A stretch of 36,054 bases of DNA from the NCBI RefSeq assembly GCF_022549695.1, contig NZ_JAKZGS010000029.1, forward strand, positions 1 to 36,054, given 5' to 3'. A program made the translations under genes and the position numbers. The notes beneath the pieces are model-generated. The model was not told where the DNA came from. It did no database searches and was given only the letters and a program-made list of their open reading frames with translations. Below, one piece after another: positions 9,330 through 18,266 of this stretch. The stretch comes from Belliella calami. GTDB lineage: Bacteria; Bacteroidota; Bacteroidia; Cytophagales; Cyclobacteriaceae. The first letter of the stretch is position 1. The number at the start of each line of letters is the position of its first letter.

Positions 9330-9407
9330 GCGGAAATACATCTATTCATATAATGAAAAGAAAAAGGGAGTAACAAAAATTTTGGATTATAGAAAAACTT
9401 TTAGAAA

Positions 9408-12400
9408 ATGGAAGGGTTGAGCGAATTTACAGGGATTAGGACTTTTCATACAAGTGAGTCTCAAAAAGAGATATGGCTAAGCTGTGTGATTGGTGGAGAC
9501 GATGCGAACAGAGCATACAATGAGTCTATCAGTATCGAATTGAAAGGTTATTTGGATTTTACTAGTCTGAAGAAAGCAATTTTTGAGGTTCAGGAAAGAC
9601 ACGACATCCTCAAAAGCACTTTCTCTTCTGATGGACAAAGCATCAATATTGTAGGACTAAATAGACAGATTGAGGTTGTCCAACTATTTGGTTTGGATCA
9701 TGAAATCCAAATCGAAATGGTCAATGAGATTTTGGAAAAACAAGCATTGCTCTTGTTTAATCTGGAGTCTGGCCCTCTCACACATATTACTTTGGTCAAA
9801 AAGTCCCCTGAAGAAAACGTTCTGATATTCACTGCCCACCATTTGATCTGTGATGGCTGGTCCACAGGGGTCTTTTTGAGGGAATTGTCAAGGCTTTATA
9901 ATTTCTATTATCAAGGATATGGCATACCCTTGGAAGCAGCCCCGTCCTATTGGGAATTTGCGGATTTTGAGAAAAATTTTCACCAATCATCACAGTATTC
10001 AAAAAACATTGAGTTCTGGAAAAAGGAATTGGGTACCAATCCCAATACGCTCAAATTGGTCACTGATTTTGAGAGATCTGAGAGCAGGTCTTTCAATGGG
10101 AGGAGATTGGACCAAACTATCGATATCCATGTAGCAGAAAAACTTAAAGGGCTAGCCAAGGAGTTGGGGGTTAGTTTTTTCAATTTGTTACTCTCAGCTT
10201 TTGAGCTACTAATGGCCAAATCTGCAAATCAAAGCAATTTCATCATTGGTCTTCCCGCAGCAGGTCAAGTCGCTGCCGAACAATTTAATCTCATTGGACA
10301 TTGTGTCAATCTATTGCCTGTTCCCGTTTCAGTTGATTTAAGCTTGAGTTTTTCTGACTATGTCAAAAAAAGAAAAAATAAACTCAGTGATATTCTAGAC
10401 CATCAGCAAATTACTTTTGGGACTTTGATCAAAGAACTTAGGATCGCCAGAAAAGCAAATGAAATCCCTCTAGTCCCTGTGGTTTTCAATGTGGACCTAG
10501 GGATGGATGATGAGATCTCTTTCTTGGGACTTGACTTTCATATTCATACCAATCCTAGAAAGTTTGAAAATTTTGAAATTTTCCTTAATCTTTTCGAGAG
10601 CAAATCTTCTTTTATACTCGAATGGTCTTATAATCCAGACTTGTTTACAGCTTCTTCTATTCAATCGTGGTCAGATGAATTTCAATTAATCCTAGCAGCG
10701 ATTCTAGAAGACTCTTCGCAGACCCTACATGACTTGTTGCGTTTTCCAAAACAGCAATCTTCCATTGAAACACCTATTACCAATGATCAACTCAAAGGAT
10801 TCACCTCAGTTGTGCATCTGATAGAGGAAAGTGTGGAGTTGCATGCTGACAAAGTTGCCGTTATATTCAAAGATAGACCTTTGACATACCAAAAACTCAA
10901 TTCCCTTTCCAATAGACTTGCAAGAATGCTCCATATTAATGGAGTAAAAAAAGGCGATAAGGTAGGTTTGATCATGGAGAGATCTGAGAAAATGATTGTT
11001 TCTATTTTGGCTATCCTGAAGGCTGGAGCTGCATACTTGCCTATCGATACAGACTACCCGATATCAAGAATCAGTTTTACTTTGGAGGATGCTGGAGCCA
11101 AGCTGGCGTTGATTGACAAAAAAAATTCAGAAAAATTCAAACATCATTTTGAGGCGATTGACTATGAAGAGGCCATCTTTCAGGCGGAACATAAAGAGGA
11201 TAGCAATTTGATGATCGATTTTGAAGAAAATGATCCTGCTTATATCATCTACACTTCAGGTTCTACTGGTCAGCCAAAAGGGGTAATCTTAGATCATGGC
11301 AACTTGTACAGCTTTTTAATGAATGTAAGTGAGAAGCCTGGAATAGACAGCAGTGACGTGCTTTTGGCTGTCACTTCCAATTCTTTTGATATCTCCATCA
11401 TGGAGCTCCTTCTTCCATACGTACATGGAGCCCAAAGTTTCTTGTTGGATAATTTTGAAAGAAGGGATCCTAAAAAAATACTGGAAGTCATTCAAAAAAA
11501 CAATATCACCACCATGTTCGCAACCCCATCTCACTGGAAAATGATGCTCGACACTGGATGGAGTAATCGCTTTTCGAAACTGAATATCATCAGCGGGGGA
11601 GAGGCATTGGAGGTTCACCTAGCCGACAGGTTGGTCGATAGGTGCAAAGCCCTTTGGAATATCTATGGCCCGACAGAGACAACGGTATTCTCTACAATAA
11701 AGCAAATTGAAACCAAAGGAATACCTATTTCTATTGGCAAACCCATCAGAGGGACAAATATCTATATCTTGGACGAAAATGGAAATCCACTCACTACAGG
11801 TCAGACTGGTGAAATGTATATTTCAGGACAAGGTGTTGGGCAGGGGTATATCAATCGGCCTGCTCTGAACAAAGAAAAGTTTTTGGTTGATCCCTTTGTT
11901 GAAAATGCTTCTCTCAGGATGTTTAGAACCGGCGACTTGGGAAGATATGATTCCAAAGGTGAGCTTTTCTGCCATGGAAGAATTGATCAGCAAGTGAAGT
12001 TCAGAGGCTTTAGAATCGAACTCGATGAAATCTCAAGTAAGCTGGTAGCTAGAGATGAGGTAGCTGATGCCATTGTTGATGTCAAGGAGGTCAATGGAGA
12101 AAAATCTCTAGTGGCATATATGATTTCTCAAAAGCATGATCCAAAATTTGCGTTTGACAGCTGGAAAGAAAAGTGGGACAATGTTTATGAAGAAGGACAA
12201 AAGGAGATTGACCTTCAAGCTGACCAAAATGGTGATTTGGATTATATAATCGCCAGTGTGATCGGCAACGAAAAAGACTTTGAGCTGGAGGCTTCAGAAT
12301 GGAAAGCACAATCGATCAAAAGGCTGAATGAAATTGGAGCCAAAAAGATATTGGAAGTTGGTTCTGGTGCTGGTCAGATTGCATTTGAATTGATCGATGG

Positions 12401-14603
12401 GGCAGAGCATTATATTGCGACTGATTTTGCTACCACTGCCATCGACAACCTCCGCAAAAAGATTGCAAAAATGCCACATCTGGGAAATAGGCTGGAAGCT
12501 AAAGTTTCTGCAGCTGACGATTTTTCATTCGTACCAAACAATTCCCTAGATCTGGTAATCATACATAGTGTAGCACAGTATTTCCCAAGTTCTGCTTATC
12601 TTTTGACAACTATCAAAAACAGTATTGATGCGCTCACTGATGGTGGTTGCCTTTTTATTGGTGATATGCAGGGAGCTGCTACTTTGGGAATGTATCATGC
12701 TTTTGATCAGTTGAGAAATGTAAAGTCTAGGGTCAGTCTAAAGGACTTTAGGGAAATTGTGGATAGAAGAGTCGCAATCGAAGACGAATTGACTGCTGAC
12801 CCTCAATTTTTTTATGAGCTGATCAAATCTATTCCTCAAATTACTGCTGTTGACATTCAATATAGGGAAGGGTCTGTACTGAATGAGACTACCAAGTACC
12901 ATTACGATGTATGGATATTCAAGGGAGGTCCCAAATCGAATGTAAATACTGAGGTGTCCCATAAATGGAACCAAGGTGTCGATGCGGATAATTTGGTAGC
13001 CATACTTCAGGGAGCTGCCCAAAAGGTAGTACGTATAGAAAATGTTCCAAACGCCAGAACTGCAGAAGATTTTGACTTTTTTCAATTTATCCAATCTAGT
13101 GATGGTAATCTATCAATTCAAGAGTATAGGCAAAATGGAAGAGCAATCAGCCAAGGGGTAAATCCAGATTGGTTTAGAATATTGGGTGAGCAAAATGGAT
13201 TCAAAACCTTCGTCAGGCCACAGTCAGATGGTTTGGACAATCTTTTGGATGTTTATTTTGTACCGAAAACACAGGTACACAAGGACTCATTGCCTGCAAT
13301 AATTGCTGTCAATGAAAGCGCTAGCCTATCAAGCCTTGCCCGTGAGCCATTTTGCCAACATGTCCAACTCAATACTGCTGAGATCAAAAAACATCTTGAA
13401 GGATCACTTCCAAGTTTTATGGTTCCTTCATACTTTGTAGAGCTTTCGAATTTTCCTCTTTCCCAAAACGGTAAAGTACAAAAGCAGCTTTTACCGATAC
13501 CAGAGATTGGGATGACAGTAAAGCATACAAGTGATAATATAGCTTATCAATTGAGCCAAGAGGAGCAAGTCATTGCTGAAATATGGAGCAAAGCTTTGGG
13601 GATGAGTCATGTGGGGCCTCATGATGACTTTTTTGAGCTCGGTGGACATTCTCTTTTGGCAGTGAAAGTAATGTCTCAGATCGATGCTAAGTTTGGGATT
13701 AGGGTTCCTATTTCTACCTTATTTCATTATCCTACCATAGCTTCATTGGCAAACAAACTTTTTGATCAACACACTTCTAAGGAATGGTCTTGCATCGTGC
13801 CTATCAAAACAACGGGGTCCAAAAAACCACTTTTCATCGTGCATGGAGCAGGCTTGAATGTCATGCCATTCCATAGTTTGGCTAACGTGATAGAATCAGA
13901 TCAGCCGATCTATGGAATTCAGGCAAAGGGACTAAACGGGACTGATAAGCCATTTGATTGCATCAAGGAAATGGCGGAATATTATGTTGTACAACTGCTG
14001 GATGCTCAACCTAAAGCCAATATTGAGCTTGCAGGATATTCATTTGGTGGAGTCATAGCTTTCGAAATGGCCAGAATTCTCAGGGAAAAGCATGGCATAT
14101 TGCTAGACAAAGTTATAATGATAGAAGCTTATGCCGATCAGGCTAATTTCTACAAGGATGGTGTTGATAGGTTTCTTACCAAATCAAGAATCTTTTTTGA
14201 AAAACGTTATTTTAACTTTAAAATCCTTCTTAAAAGTCCAAAGATTTATAAGGAAGAAAAAATTCATTATTACGTCCAAAACCTTAAAAACTTGGCTAAC
14301 GCTATATTTGGGACTAAAAATGAATCCGATCAAGAAGATTCATTGATGAAGACCATCAGGGCTATTGAAGGGTTTCATGCATTGGCTAGGAATAATTACA
14401 GCATTCAACCGCTTGATGTCAAAGTGGCTTTGCTAAAGACTAAAAACCAGTACCATTGGCTCCAAGATTTTCAATCCTATGGCTGGAAAGACTATGCCAG
14501 GGAAGTGGTCTGTGAAGAGATTCAAGGAAATCATAATATGATATTTGAACCTGAAAATATTCAAATACTCGCAGAAGGGTTGGAAAAGATAATCAGAAAA
14601 TAA
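9408..14603 (+). CDS. Terminal NRPS module (C-A-MT-PCP-TE)
   Basis: The protein has 1731 residues. The condensation domain (about 10-450) has HHLICDG with the catalytic His at 145. The adenylation domain (about 465-880 plus a C-terminal part near 1170-1370) has YTSGSTGQPKG near 615, YGPTETT near 754 and GRIDQQVKFRG near 858. A methyltransferase is inserted near its end (about 905-1170; EVGSGAG at 983-989, and SVAQYFPS), the usual site for N-methylating NRPS modules. The carrier has Ser1415 in GGHSL. A type I thioesterase (about 1440-1731) has GYSFGG (Ser1545) and His1709; the acid position holds Glu1573 where Asp is usual. The pocket reads roughly D-I-M-F-I-G-I-V-F-K, a code I cannot assign. 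It should condense the beta-amino acyl chain from the upstream protein with a methylated amino acid and release the product. Confidence 0.92.
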   Translation: MEGLSEFTGIRTFHTSESQKEIWLSCVIGGDDANRAYNESISIELKGYLDFTSLKKAIFEVQERHDILKSTFSSDGQSINIVGLNRQIEVVQLFGLDHEIQIEMVNEILEKQALLLFNLESGPLTHITLVKKSPEENVLIFTAHHLICDGWSTGVFLRELSRLYNFYYQGYGIPLEAAPSYWEFADFEKNFHQSSQYSKNIEFWKKELGTNPNTLKLVTDFERSESRSFNGRRLDQTIDIHVAEKLKGLAKELGVSFFNLLLSAFELLMAKSANQSNFIIGLPAAGQVAAEQFNLIGHCVNLLPVPVSVDLSLSFSDYVKKRKNKLSDILDHQQITFGTLIKELRIARKANEIPLVPVVFNVDLGMDDEISFLGLDFHIHTNPRKFENFEIFLNLFESKSSFILEWSYNPDLFTASSIQSWSDEFQLILAAILEDSSQTLHDLLRFPKQQSSIETPITNDQLKGFTSVVHLIEESVELHADKVAVIFKDRPLTYQKLNSLSNRLARMLHINGVKKGDKVGLIMERSEKMIVSILAILKAGAAYLPIDTDYPISRISFTLEDAGAKLALIDKKNSEKFKHHFEAIDYEEAIFQAEHKEDSNLMIDFEENDPAYIIYTSGSTGQPKGVILDHGNLYSFLMNVSEKPGIDSSDVLLAVTSNSFDISIMELLLPYVHGAQSFLLDNFERRDPKKILEVIQKNNITTMFATPSHWKMMLDTGWSNRFSKLNIISGGEALEVHLADRLVDRCKALWNIYGPTETTVFSTIKQIETKGIPISIGKPIRGTNIYILDENGNPLTTGQTGEMYISGQGVGQGYINRPALNKEKFLVDPFVENASLRMFRTGDLGRYDSKGELFCHGRIDQQVKFRGFRIELDEISSKLVARDEVADAIVDVKEVNGEKSLVAYMISQKHDPKFAFDSWKEKWDNVYEEGQKEIDLQADQNGDLDYIIASVIGNEKDFELEASEWKAQSIKRLNEIGAKKILEVGSGAGQIAFELIDGAEHYIATDFATTAIDNLRKKIAKMPHLGNRLEAKVSAADDFSFVPNNSLDLVIIHSVAQYFPSSAYLLTTIKNSIDALTDGGCLFIGDMQGAATLGMYHAFDQLRNVKSRVSLKDFREIVDRRVAIEDELTADPQFFYELIKSIPQITAVDIQYREGSVLNETTKYHYDVWIFKGGPKSNVNTEVSHKWNQGVDADNLVAILQGAAQKVVRIENVPNARTAEDFDFFQFIQSSDGNLSIQEYRQNGRAISQGVNPDWFRILGEQNGFKTFVRPQSDGLDNLLDVYFVPKTQVHKDSLPAIIAVNESASLSSLAREPFCQHVQLNTAEIKKHLEGSLPSFMVPSYFVELSNFPLSQNGKVQKQLLPIPEIGMTVKHTSDNIAYQLSQEEQVIAEIWSKALGMSHVGPHDDFFELGGHSLLAVKVMSQIDAKFGIRVPISTLFHYPTIASLANKLFDQHTSKEWSCIVPIKTTGSKKPLFIVHGAGLNVMPFHSLANVIESDQPIYGIQAKGLNGTDKPFDCIKEMAEYYVVQLLDAQPKANIELAGYSFGGVIAFEMARILREKHGILLDKVIMIEAYADQANFYKDGVDRFLTKSRIFFEKRYFNFKILLKSPKIYKEEKIHYYVQNLKNLANAIFGTKNESDQEDSLMKTIRAIEGFHALARNNYSIQPLDVKVALLKTKNQYHWLQDFQSYGWKDYAREVVCEEIQGNHNMIFEPENIQILAEGLEKIIRK

Positions 14604-14630
14604 ATTGGATAAAGCGTAATAGCGAAGTTG

Positions 14631-15401
14631 ATGCATATTAATTTATTTTGCCAATACATAGCGTGCAAAATGCCCATAGCTCCAGCTGTGATGCCTCATG
14701 ATCATGAAATCCAAGTTTGGATAATTCCTTCATTTGCAGATATTCCATTTCCAAGACTTTGGGATATTGTTCTCAACTGTGGATATTCTCAACTGGTTTC
14801 TTTTGAAGAATCACAAGCAGTGCAAAAGTTCATTAGAGATAGGGACAAAAATCGAAAGTTGATGACATTTTTGTCCCGGAAAATTACCCTCGGAAAGCTG
14901 TTGGAAATTGATCCAGCTGATTTGATCTTCGAATCAGACTCTTTTGGCAAGCCTTTTCTACCGCATTACTCTAATGTACATTTCAATATTTCCCATTCAG
15001 GGTCTCACATTGTTTTAGCAATTGGGAAAGTCCCCTTGGGAATAGATTTGGAGTATTTGGATGAAGATTTCGATTTTCATGACATGCTCAACTCGACTTT
15101 TCAAAGCAGTGAGATAAAGAGCATCCTTGAAGCTAAAAGTCCTGCTCAAAAGTTCTTCGATTTTTGGACGAGGAAAGAAGCTTTTGTGAAAGCCATTGGT
15201 CAAGGGCTATCAATTCCTCCGATTGACTTAAGAGTAGATGAGGAATCAAACACCTTTTCAATAGAAAAAGGAATGAACGGGAAGAATGCATGGATTTGCA
15301 ATTCTTCCCAGATCATTCCTTCTTATTTATGCAGTTTGGTTTATCCTAGGTCAGCAGAAATGAAAATAAACATTTATCATTGGGGCGACCTGAAAGGATG
15401 A
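14631..15401 (+). CDS. Sfp-type 4'-phosphopantetheinyl transferase
   Basis: It transfers phosphopantetheine from CoA to the carrier-domain serines and would activate the three carriers encoded just upstream. Counting from the ATG at 14631 (256 residues), GIDLE with Asp139 and FWTRKEAFVKA with Glu183 and Lys187 are the magnesium/CoA-binding motifs of the family. The length is normal for Sfp-type enzymes. The gene starts 27 bases after the thioesterase stop, so it is very likely co-transcribed. Starts at 14670 or 14691 are also possible, since family similarity begins near VWII. A TTG three bases earlier is less likely. Its stop lies 6 bases from the convergent M23 peptidase gene, with no terminator visible between them. 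Confidence 0.9.
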   Translation: MHINLFCQYIACKMPIAPAVMPHDHEIQVWIIPSFADIPFPRLWDIVLNCGYSQLVSFEESQAVQKFIRDRDKNRKLMTFLSRKITLGKLLEIDPADLIFESDSFGKPFLPHYSNVHFNISHSGSHIVLAIGKVPLGIDLEYLDEDFDFHDMLNSTFQSSEIKSILEAKSPAQKFFDFWTRKEAFVKAIGQGLSIPPIDLRVDEESNTFSIEKGMNGKNAWICNSSQIIPSYLCSLVYPRSAEMKINIYHWGDLKG

Positions 15402-15407
15402 TTTAGA

Positions 15408-16682
15408 CTATTTCTCAGCAACTAATTTTTCCGCAGGCAATGTAAGTGGGATATTGGCGAGCAAACGAAGTTTATCCATTTTCACTTGGTCAAATGCGAT
15501 TCTATTGGCAGGCAAAATTGGGTCGGATGGTGGAATTTTTTCTTTCAACCAATCTTCTTGTTTTCCATTTTTCCAAAATCTAAAGCAAAGATGAGGGCCA
15601 GTGGCTAATCCAGTACTGCCTACATAACCAATTACTTGTCCTTGTTTTACCCTCGTGCCAGGCTTCATACCCGAAGCGATTTTTGACATGTGGAGGTATT
15701 GAGTTGTGTAAGTACCATTATGCTTGATCTTCACATAATTCCCATTGGCACTGGTGAACCTTGCATCTACAACCGTCCCTTCTCCTACAGATCTGATTTC
15801 TGTACCTGTTGGAGCTGCGTAATCAGTGCCTAGATGTGGTTTGTATCTTTTTTGTACTGGATGATATCTGTTTAGATTATACCTCGAACTTATTCTTGTG
15901 TATTTCAAAGGATCTCTCAAAAATGCCTTTTTGAAGCTATTGCCGTCTTGGTCAAAAAAGCTCAACTCACCATTTTGCTCAAAAGGAATCGCATGGTATG
16001 GCTCTCCCATATGCTCAAAGTATGCTGCTTCAATGTCTGTGATTCCCACTACATGGTCATCGACAACTTTTTCCTTATAGACAACTTTGAATTTGTCCCC
16101 TTTTTGAAGTCTTTGGAAATCTACCACCCAGCCATACATATCAGCAAACTGATCTATCAAGTCTGGGGTGATTCCAAGTTGGGTCATATTGACATAAAGG
16201 CTACTTGAAATTTCGCCTCCGATTTCGACATCTCTATATTCTACTGGTTTTTCTTCTTTATAGATAGAGACCTCATCCAGTTTGAAAACTACATATTCGG
16301 AAGGGTTTGGCTCGTAGATAAAAAATTGAGCTTCTGAAGAATCGCGACCGGTTAGAACGGTGAATTTTTTGTTGAAAGCGATTTTTCGTACATCAAAAAT
16401 GTCTTTGGATTTCCTGGCAATTTCGTCGATGATTTGATAGGAGACATTGAAAGGAGCCAGGATCGTTGAGAGTGTTTGGTTTTTGCCTACTACACCTTCT
16501 ACTACATCGAGTTCATTGATATTTATTCCGTAGAGAAGAAGATCTTCTTTCATTTCTTCCTTGAAATCTTCCACCAACACTTTCTCTTCTTGTCGATTGA
16601 AGTCAATTTGATCCCAGAAATAAAATAATCCTCCCCCAAGTACTAGTGCAATCAGACCAGCACTCATCCATTTTTTTTGCAT
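15408..16682 (-). CDS. M23 family peptidoglycan DD-metallopeptidase
   Basis: The 424-residue protein has an N-terminal membrane anchor (about residues 10-23), a charged region, an OapA/LysM-like middle, and a C-terminal M23 domain that would cut peptidoglycan cross-links in the periplasm. HLGTD (His283, Asp287) supplies two zinc ligands. The second motif reads GPHLCFRF, so the usual H-x-H is H-x-C here (His364, Cys366). Cys can bind zinc, so activity is possible but not certain. The architecture resembles MepM-like cell-wall hydrolases. It converges with the PPTase gene and is unlikely to belong to that pathway. Confidence 0.88.
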   Translation of the reverse strand: MQKKWMSAGLIALVLGGGLFYFWDQIDFNRQEEKVLVEDFKEEMKEDLLLYGININELDVVEGVVGKNQTLSTILAPFNVSYQIIDEIARKSKDIFDVRKIAFNKKFTVLTGRDSSEAQFFIYEPNPSEYVVFKLDEVSIYKEEKPVEYRDVEIGGEISSSLYVNMTQLGITPDLIDQFADMYGWVVDFQRLQKGDKFKVVYKEKVVDDHVVGITDIEAAYFEHMGEPYHAIPFEQNGELSFFDQDGNSFKKAFLRDPLKYTRISSRYNLNRYHPVQKRYKPHLGTDYAAPTGTEIRSVGEGTVVDARFTSANGNYVKIKHNGTYTTQYLHMSKIASGMKPGTRVKQGQVIGYVGSTGLATGPHLCFRFWKNGKQEDWLKEKIPPSDPILPANRIAFDQVKMDKLRLLANIPLTLPAEKLVAEK

Positions 16683-17216
16683 TCTTAATTGTTTTTGTCG
16701 GGTTTTACTTACTCAAAGGAATTTAAATTTAAGTCAAATTCCAAATGTTTTGCCATCAGTTTTCTCCTTCTATGATATATTACATTAAAAGTACATAGAG
16801 CAGCAACTTTACAAATATCAAACGCTTACAGCTCAAAGAAAATTATATAGATTGGAATTAAAGTTATTTGGTAGGGTTTTCAAAACCAAGTACTGAGCGA
16901 AGATAATAGATGTGAGATAGGAGACGTGAGATATAAATGTATTAACCCCGAATGCGCTGCCTTGCGTCAGACAGGGTTAAACTTTGATTAGACCCGGGTC
17001 GCAACCCGGGGATTGATGATGTTTCAATAGACAACAACCCCGAAGTGGGTTGAACTTTTTCATTAAAAGAAAAAAGTGTCAAGTATTTTTAGGACGAGAC
17101 AGACAAATAAACAAAAACTGAAAATAATCTCAAAGTATGACCAAAAGAATAAGTCCAGGTAAAAAATCGTTATTTCAGCTTGATGATATATCTTGCAGAC
17201 CTAAAAAAAGAGCAAA
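16683..17216. other. Intergenic region with hairpin repeats
   Basis: The 534-bp gap between two divergent genes holds no convincing gene and no full-consensus promoter. Its centre (16942-17052) carries three short hairpins in series, listed separately. A purine-rich GATGTGAGATAGGAGACGTGAGAT-like stretch at about 16910-16935 has relatives near 34865-34890. Confidence 0.5.
16942..17052. repeat. Cluster of three GC-rich intergenic hairpins
   Basis: TTAACCC (16942-16948) pairs with GGGTTAA (16974-16980). CCCGGGT (16993-16999) pairs with ACCCGGG (17004-17010) across a 4-base loop. CAACCC (17035-17040) pairs with GGGTTG (17047-17052). The first and third are followed by AC, giving GGGTT(A/G)AAC, a form also seen as GGGTC(A/G)AAC near 29.8 kb. 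This looks like a REP-type palindromic repeat family. Confidence 0.5.
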
Positions 17217-18266
17217 ATGCGCGTATTCACCTTGATTTTGTGTGCCATTGTACTGTTAGCTACGGGTCTACCCTTGATGGATACTGCAGCTTGGTGGATT
17301 AGAATATTTGATTTTCCTAGGGTTCAGATCGCAACACTTACTTTTTTGGCAGTGATCCTTGGCTTTATCTTCATCAATTTCAAATTGAAATTCAAGATTC
17401 CGATTTTATTGATATTGGTAATATCCTTGATTTACCAATTGCAGCTTATTATAGTCTATACACCACTCTACAGAACACAGGCGAAGGATAGTAATAAGGA
17501 AAGTGAGGAAAACAGCTTTAGCCTTTTGGTTTCAAATGTCCGAATGGAAAATGAAGACAAGGAGAGTTTTCATTCATTAGTGATCGAGATTGATCCTGAC
17601 GTTTTGCTAATCAATGAACCTGATGAGCTTTGGGCTGAGTCCATCAAAAGGTTGGATGAAAAATTCCCATATGCTATAAAATATCCTTTGGACAATACCT
17701 ATGGGATGATGCTTTTATCAAAACTGCCTTTGACAGAAAGTTCTGTTAATTTTTTGGTTCGGGATGATGTTCCATCAATTTTTACAAAGATCACATTGCC
17801 ATCAGGAAGTAAGATTGATTTTTATGGAGTCCATCCAGAGCCTCCGAAGCCAGGGACAGATACCTACGAAAGAGATACGGAGCTGCTGCTTATAGGCAAG
17901 GAAATCAGAGAAACACAAAACCCCACAATCGTGGCAGGTGACTTGAATGATGTCGGCTGGTCGGGTACTTCGAAACTTTTTAGGAAATACAGTGAGTTGG
18001 TAGATCCTAGGGAGGGTAGAGGCTTTTATAATTCTTACAGCGTTTTTATACCATTACTTCGGTATCCATTGGACCATATTTTTTATTCCAAAGAATTTGG
18101 ACTTTTGACACTCGAAAAGCTGAAGGGGATAGGGTCAGATCATTTTCCACTTTTGATAAAACTGAATTTTGAGCCAGATGAAGATAATACAGAAGGAAAA
18201 GAAAAAGCTGACTCAAAAGAAGAAAAGGATGCTGAAGAAAAAATCCAAGATGGAAAATCTCAGTAA
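17217..18266 (+). CDS. Membrane-anchored endonuclease/exonuclease/phosphatase family protein
   Basis: The protein has 349 residues. Three hydrophobic segments (about 1-20, 33-54 and 60-82) anchor it in the inner membrane. The rest has the EEP fold: NEPDE near 137 for the metal-binding Glu, GDLND with Asp242 and Asn244, and GSDHFP with Asp308 and His309. These residues make up the metal-dependent phosphodiesterase site. The catalytic part probably faces the periplasm. The substrate cannot be read from the sequence. The C-terminus is a Lys/Glu-rich tail of about 30 residues. It appears to stand alone. Confidence 0.85.
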   Translation: MRVFTLILCAIVLLATGLPLMDTAAWWIRIFDFPRVQIATLTFLAVILGFIFINFKLKFKIPILLILVISLIYQLQLIIVYTPLYRTQAKDSNKESEENSFSLLVSNVRMENEDKESFHSLVIEIDPDVLLINEPDELWAESIKRLDEKFPYAIKYPLDNTYGMMLLSKLPLTESSVNFLVRDDVPSIFTKITLPSGSKIDFYGVHPEPPKPGTDTYERDTELLLIGKEIRETQNPTIVAGDLNDVGWSGTSKLFRKYSELVDPREGRGFYNSYSVFIPLLRYPLDHIFYSKEFGLLTLEKLKGIGSDHFPLLIKLNFEPDEDNTEGKEKADSKEEKDAEEKIQDGKSQ

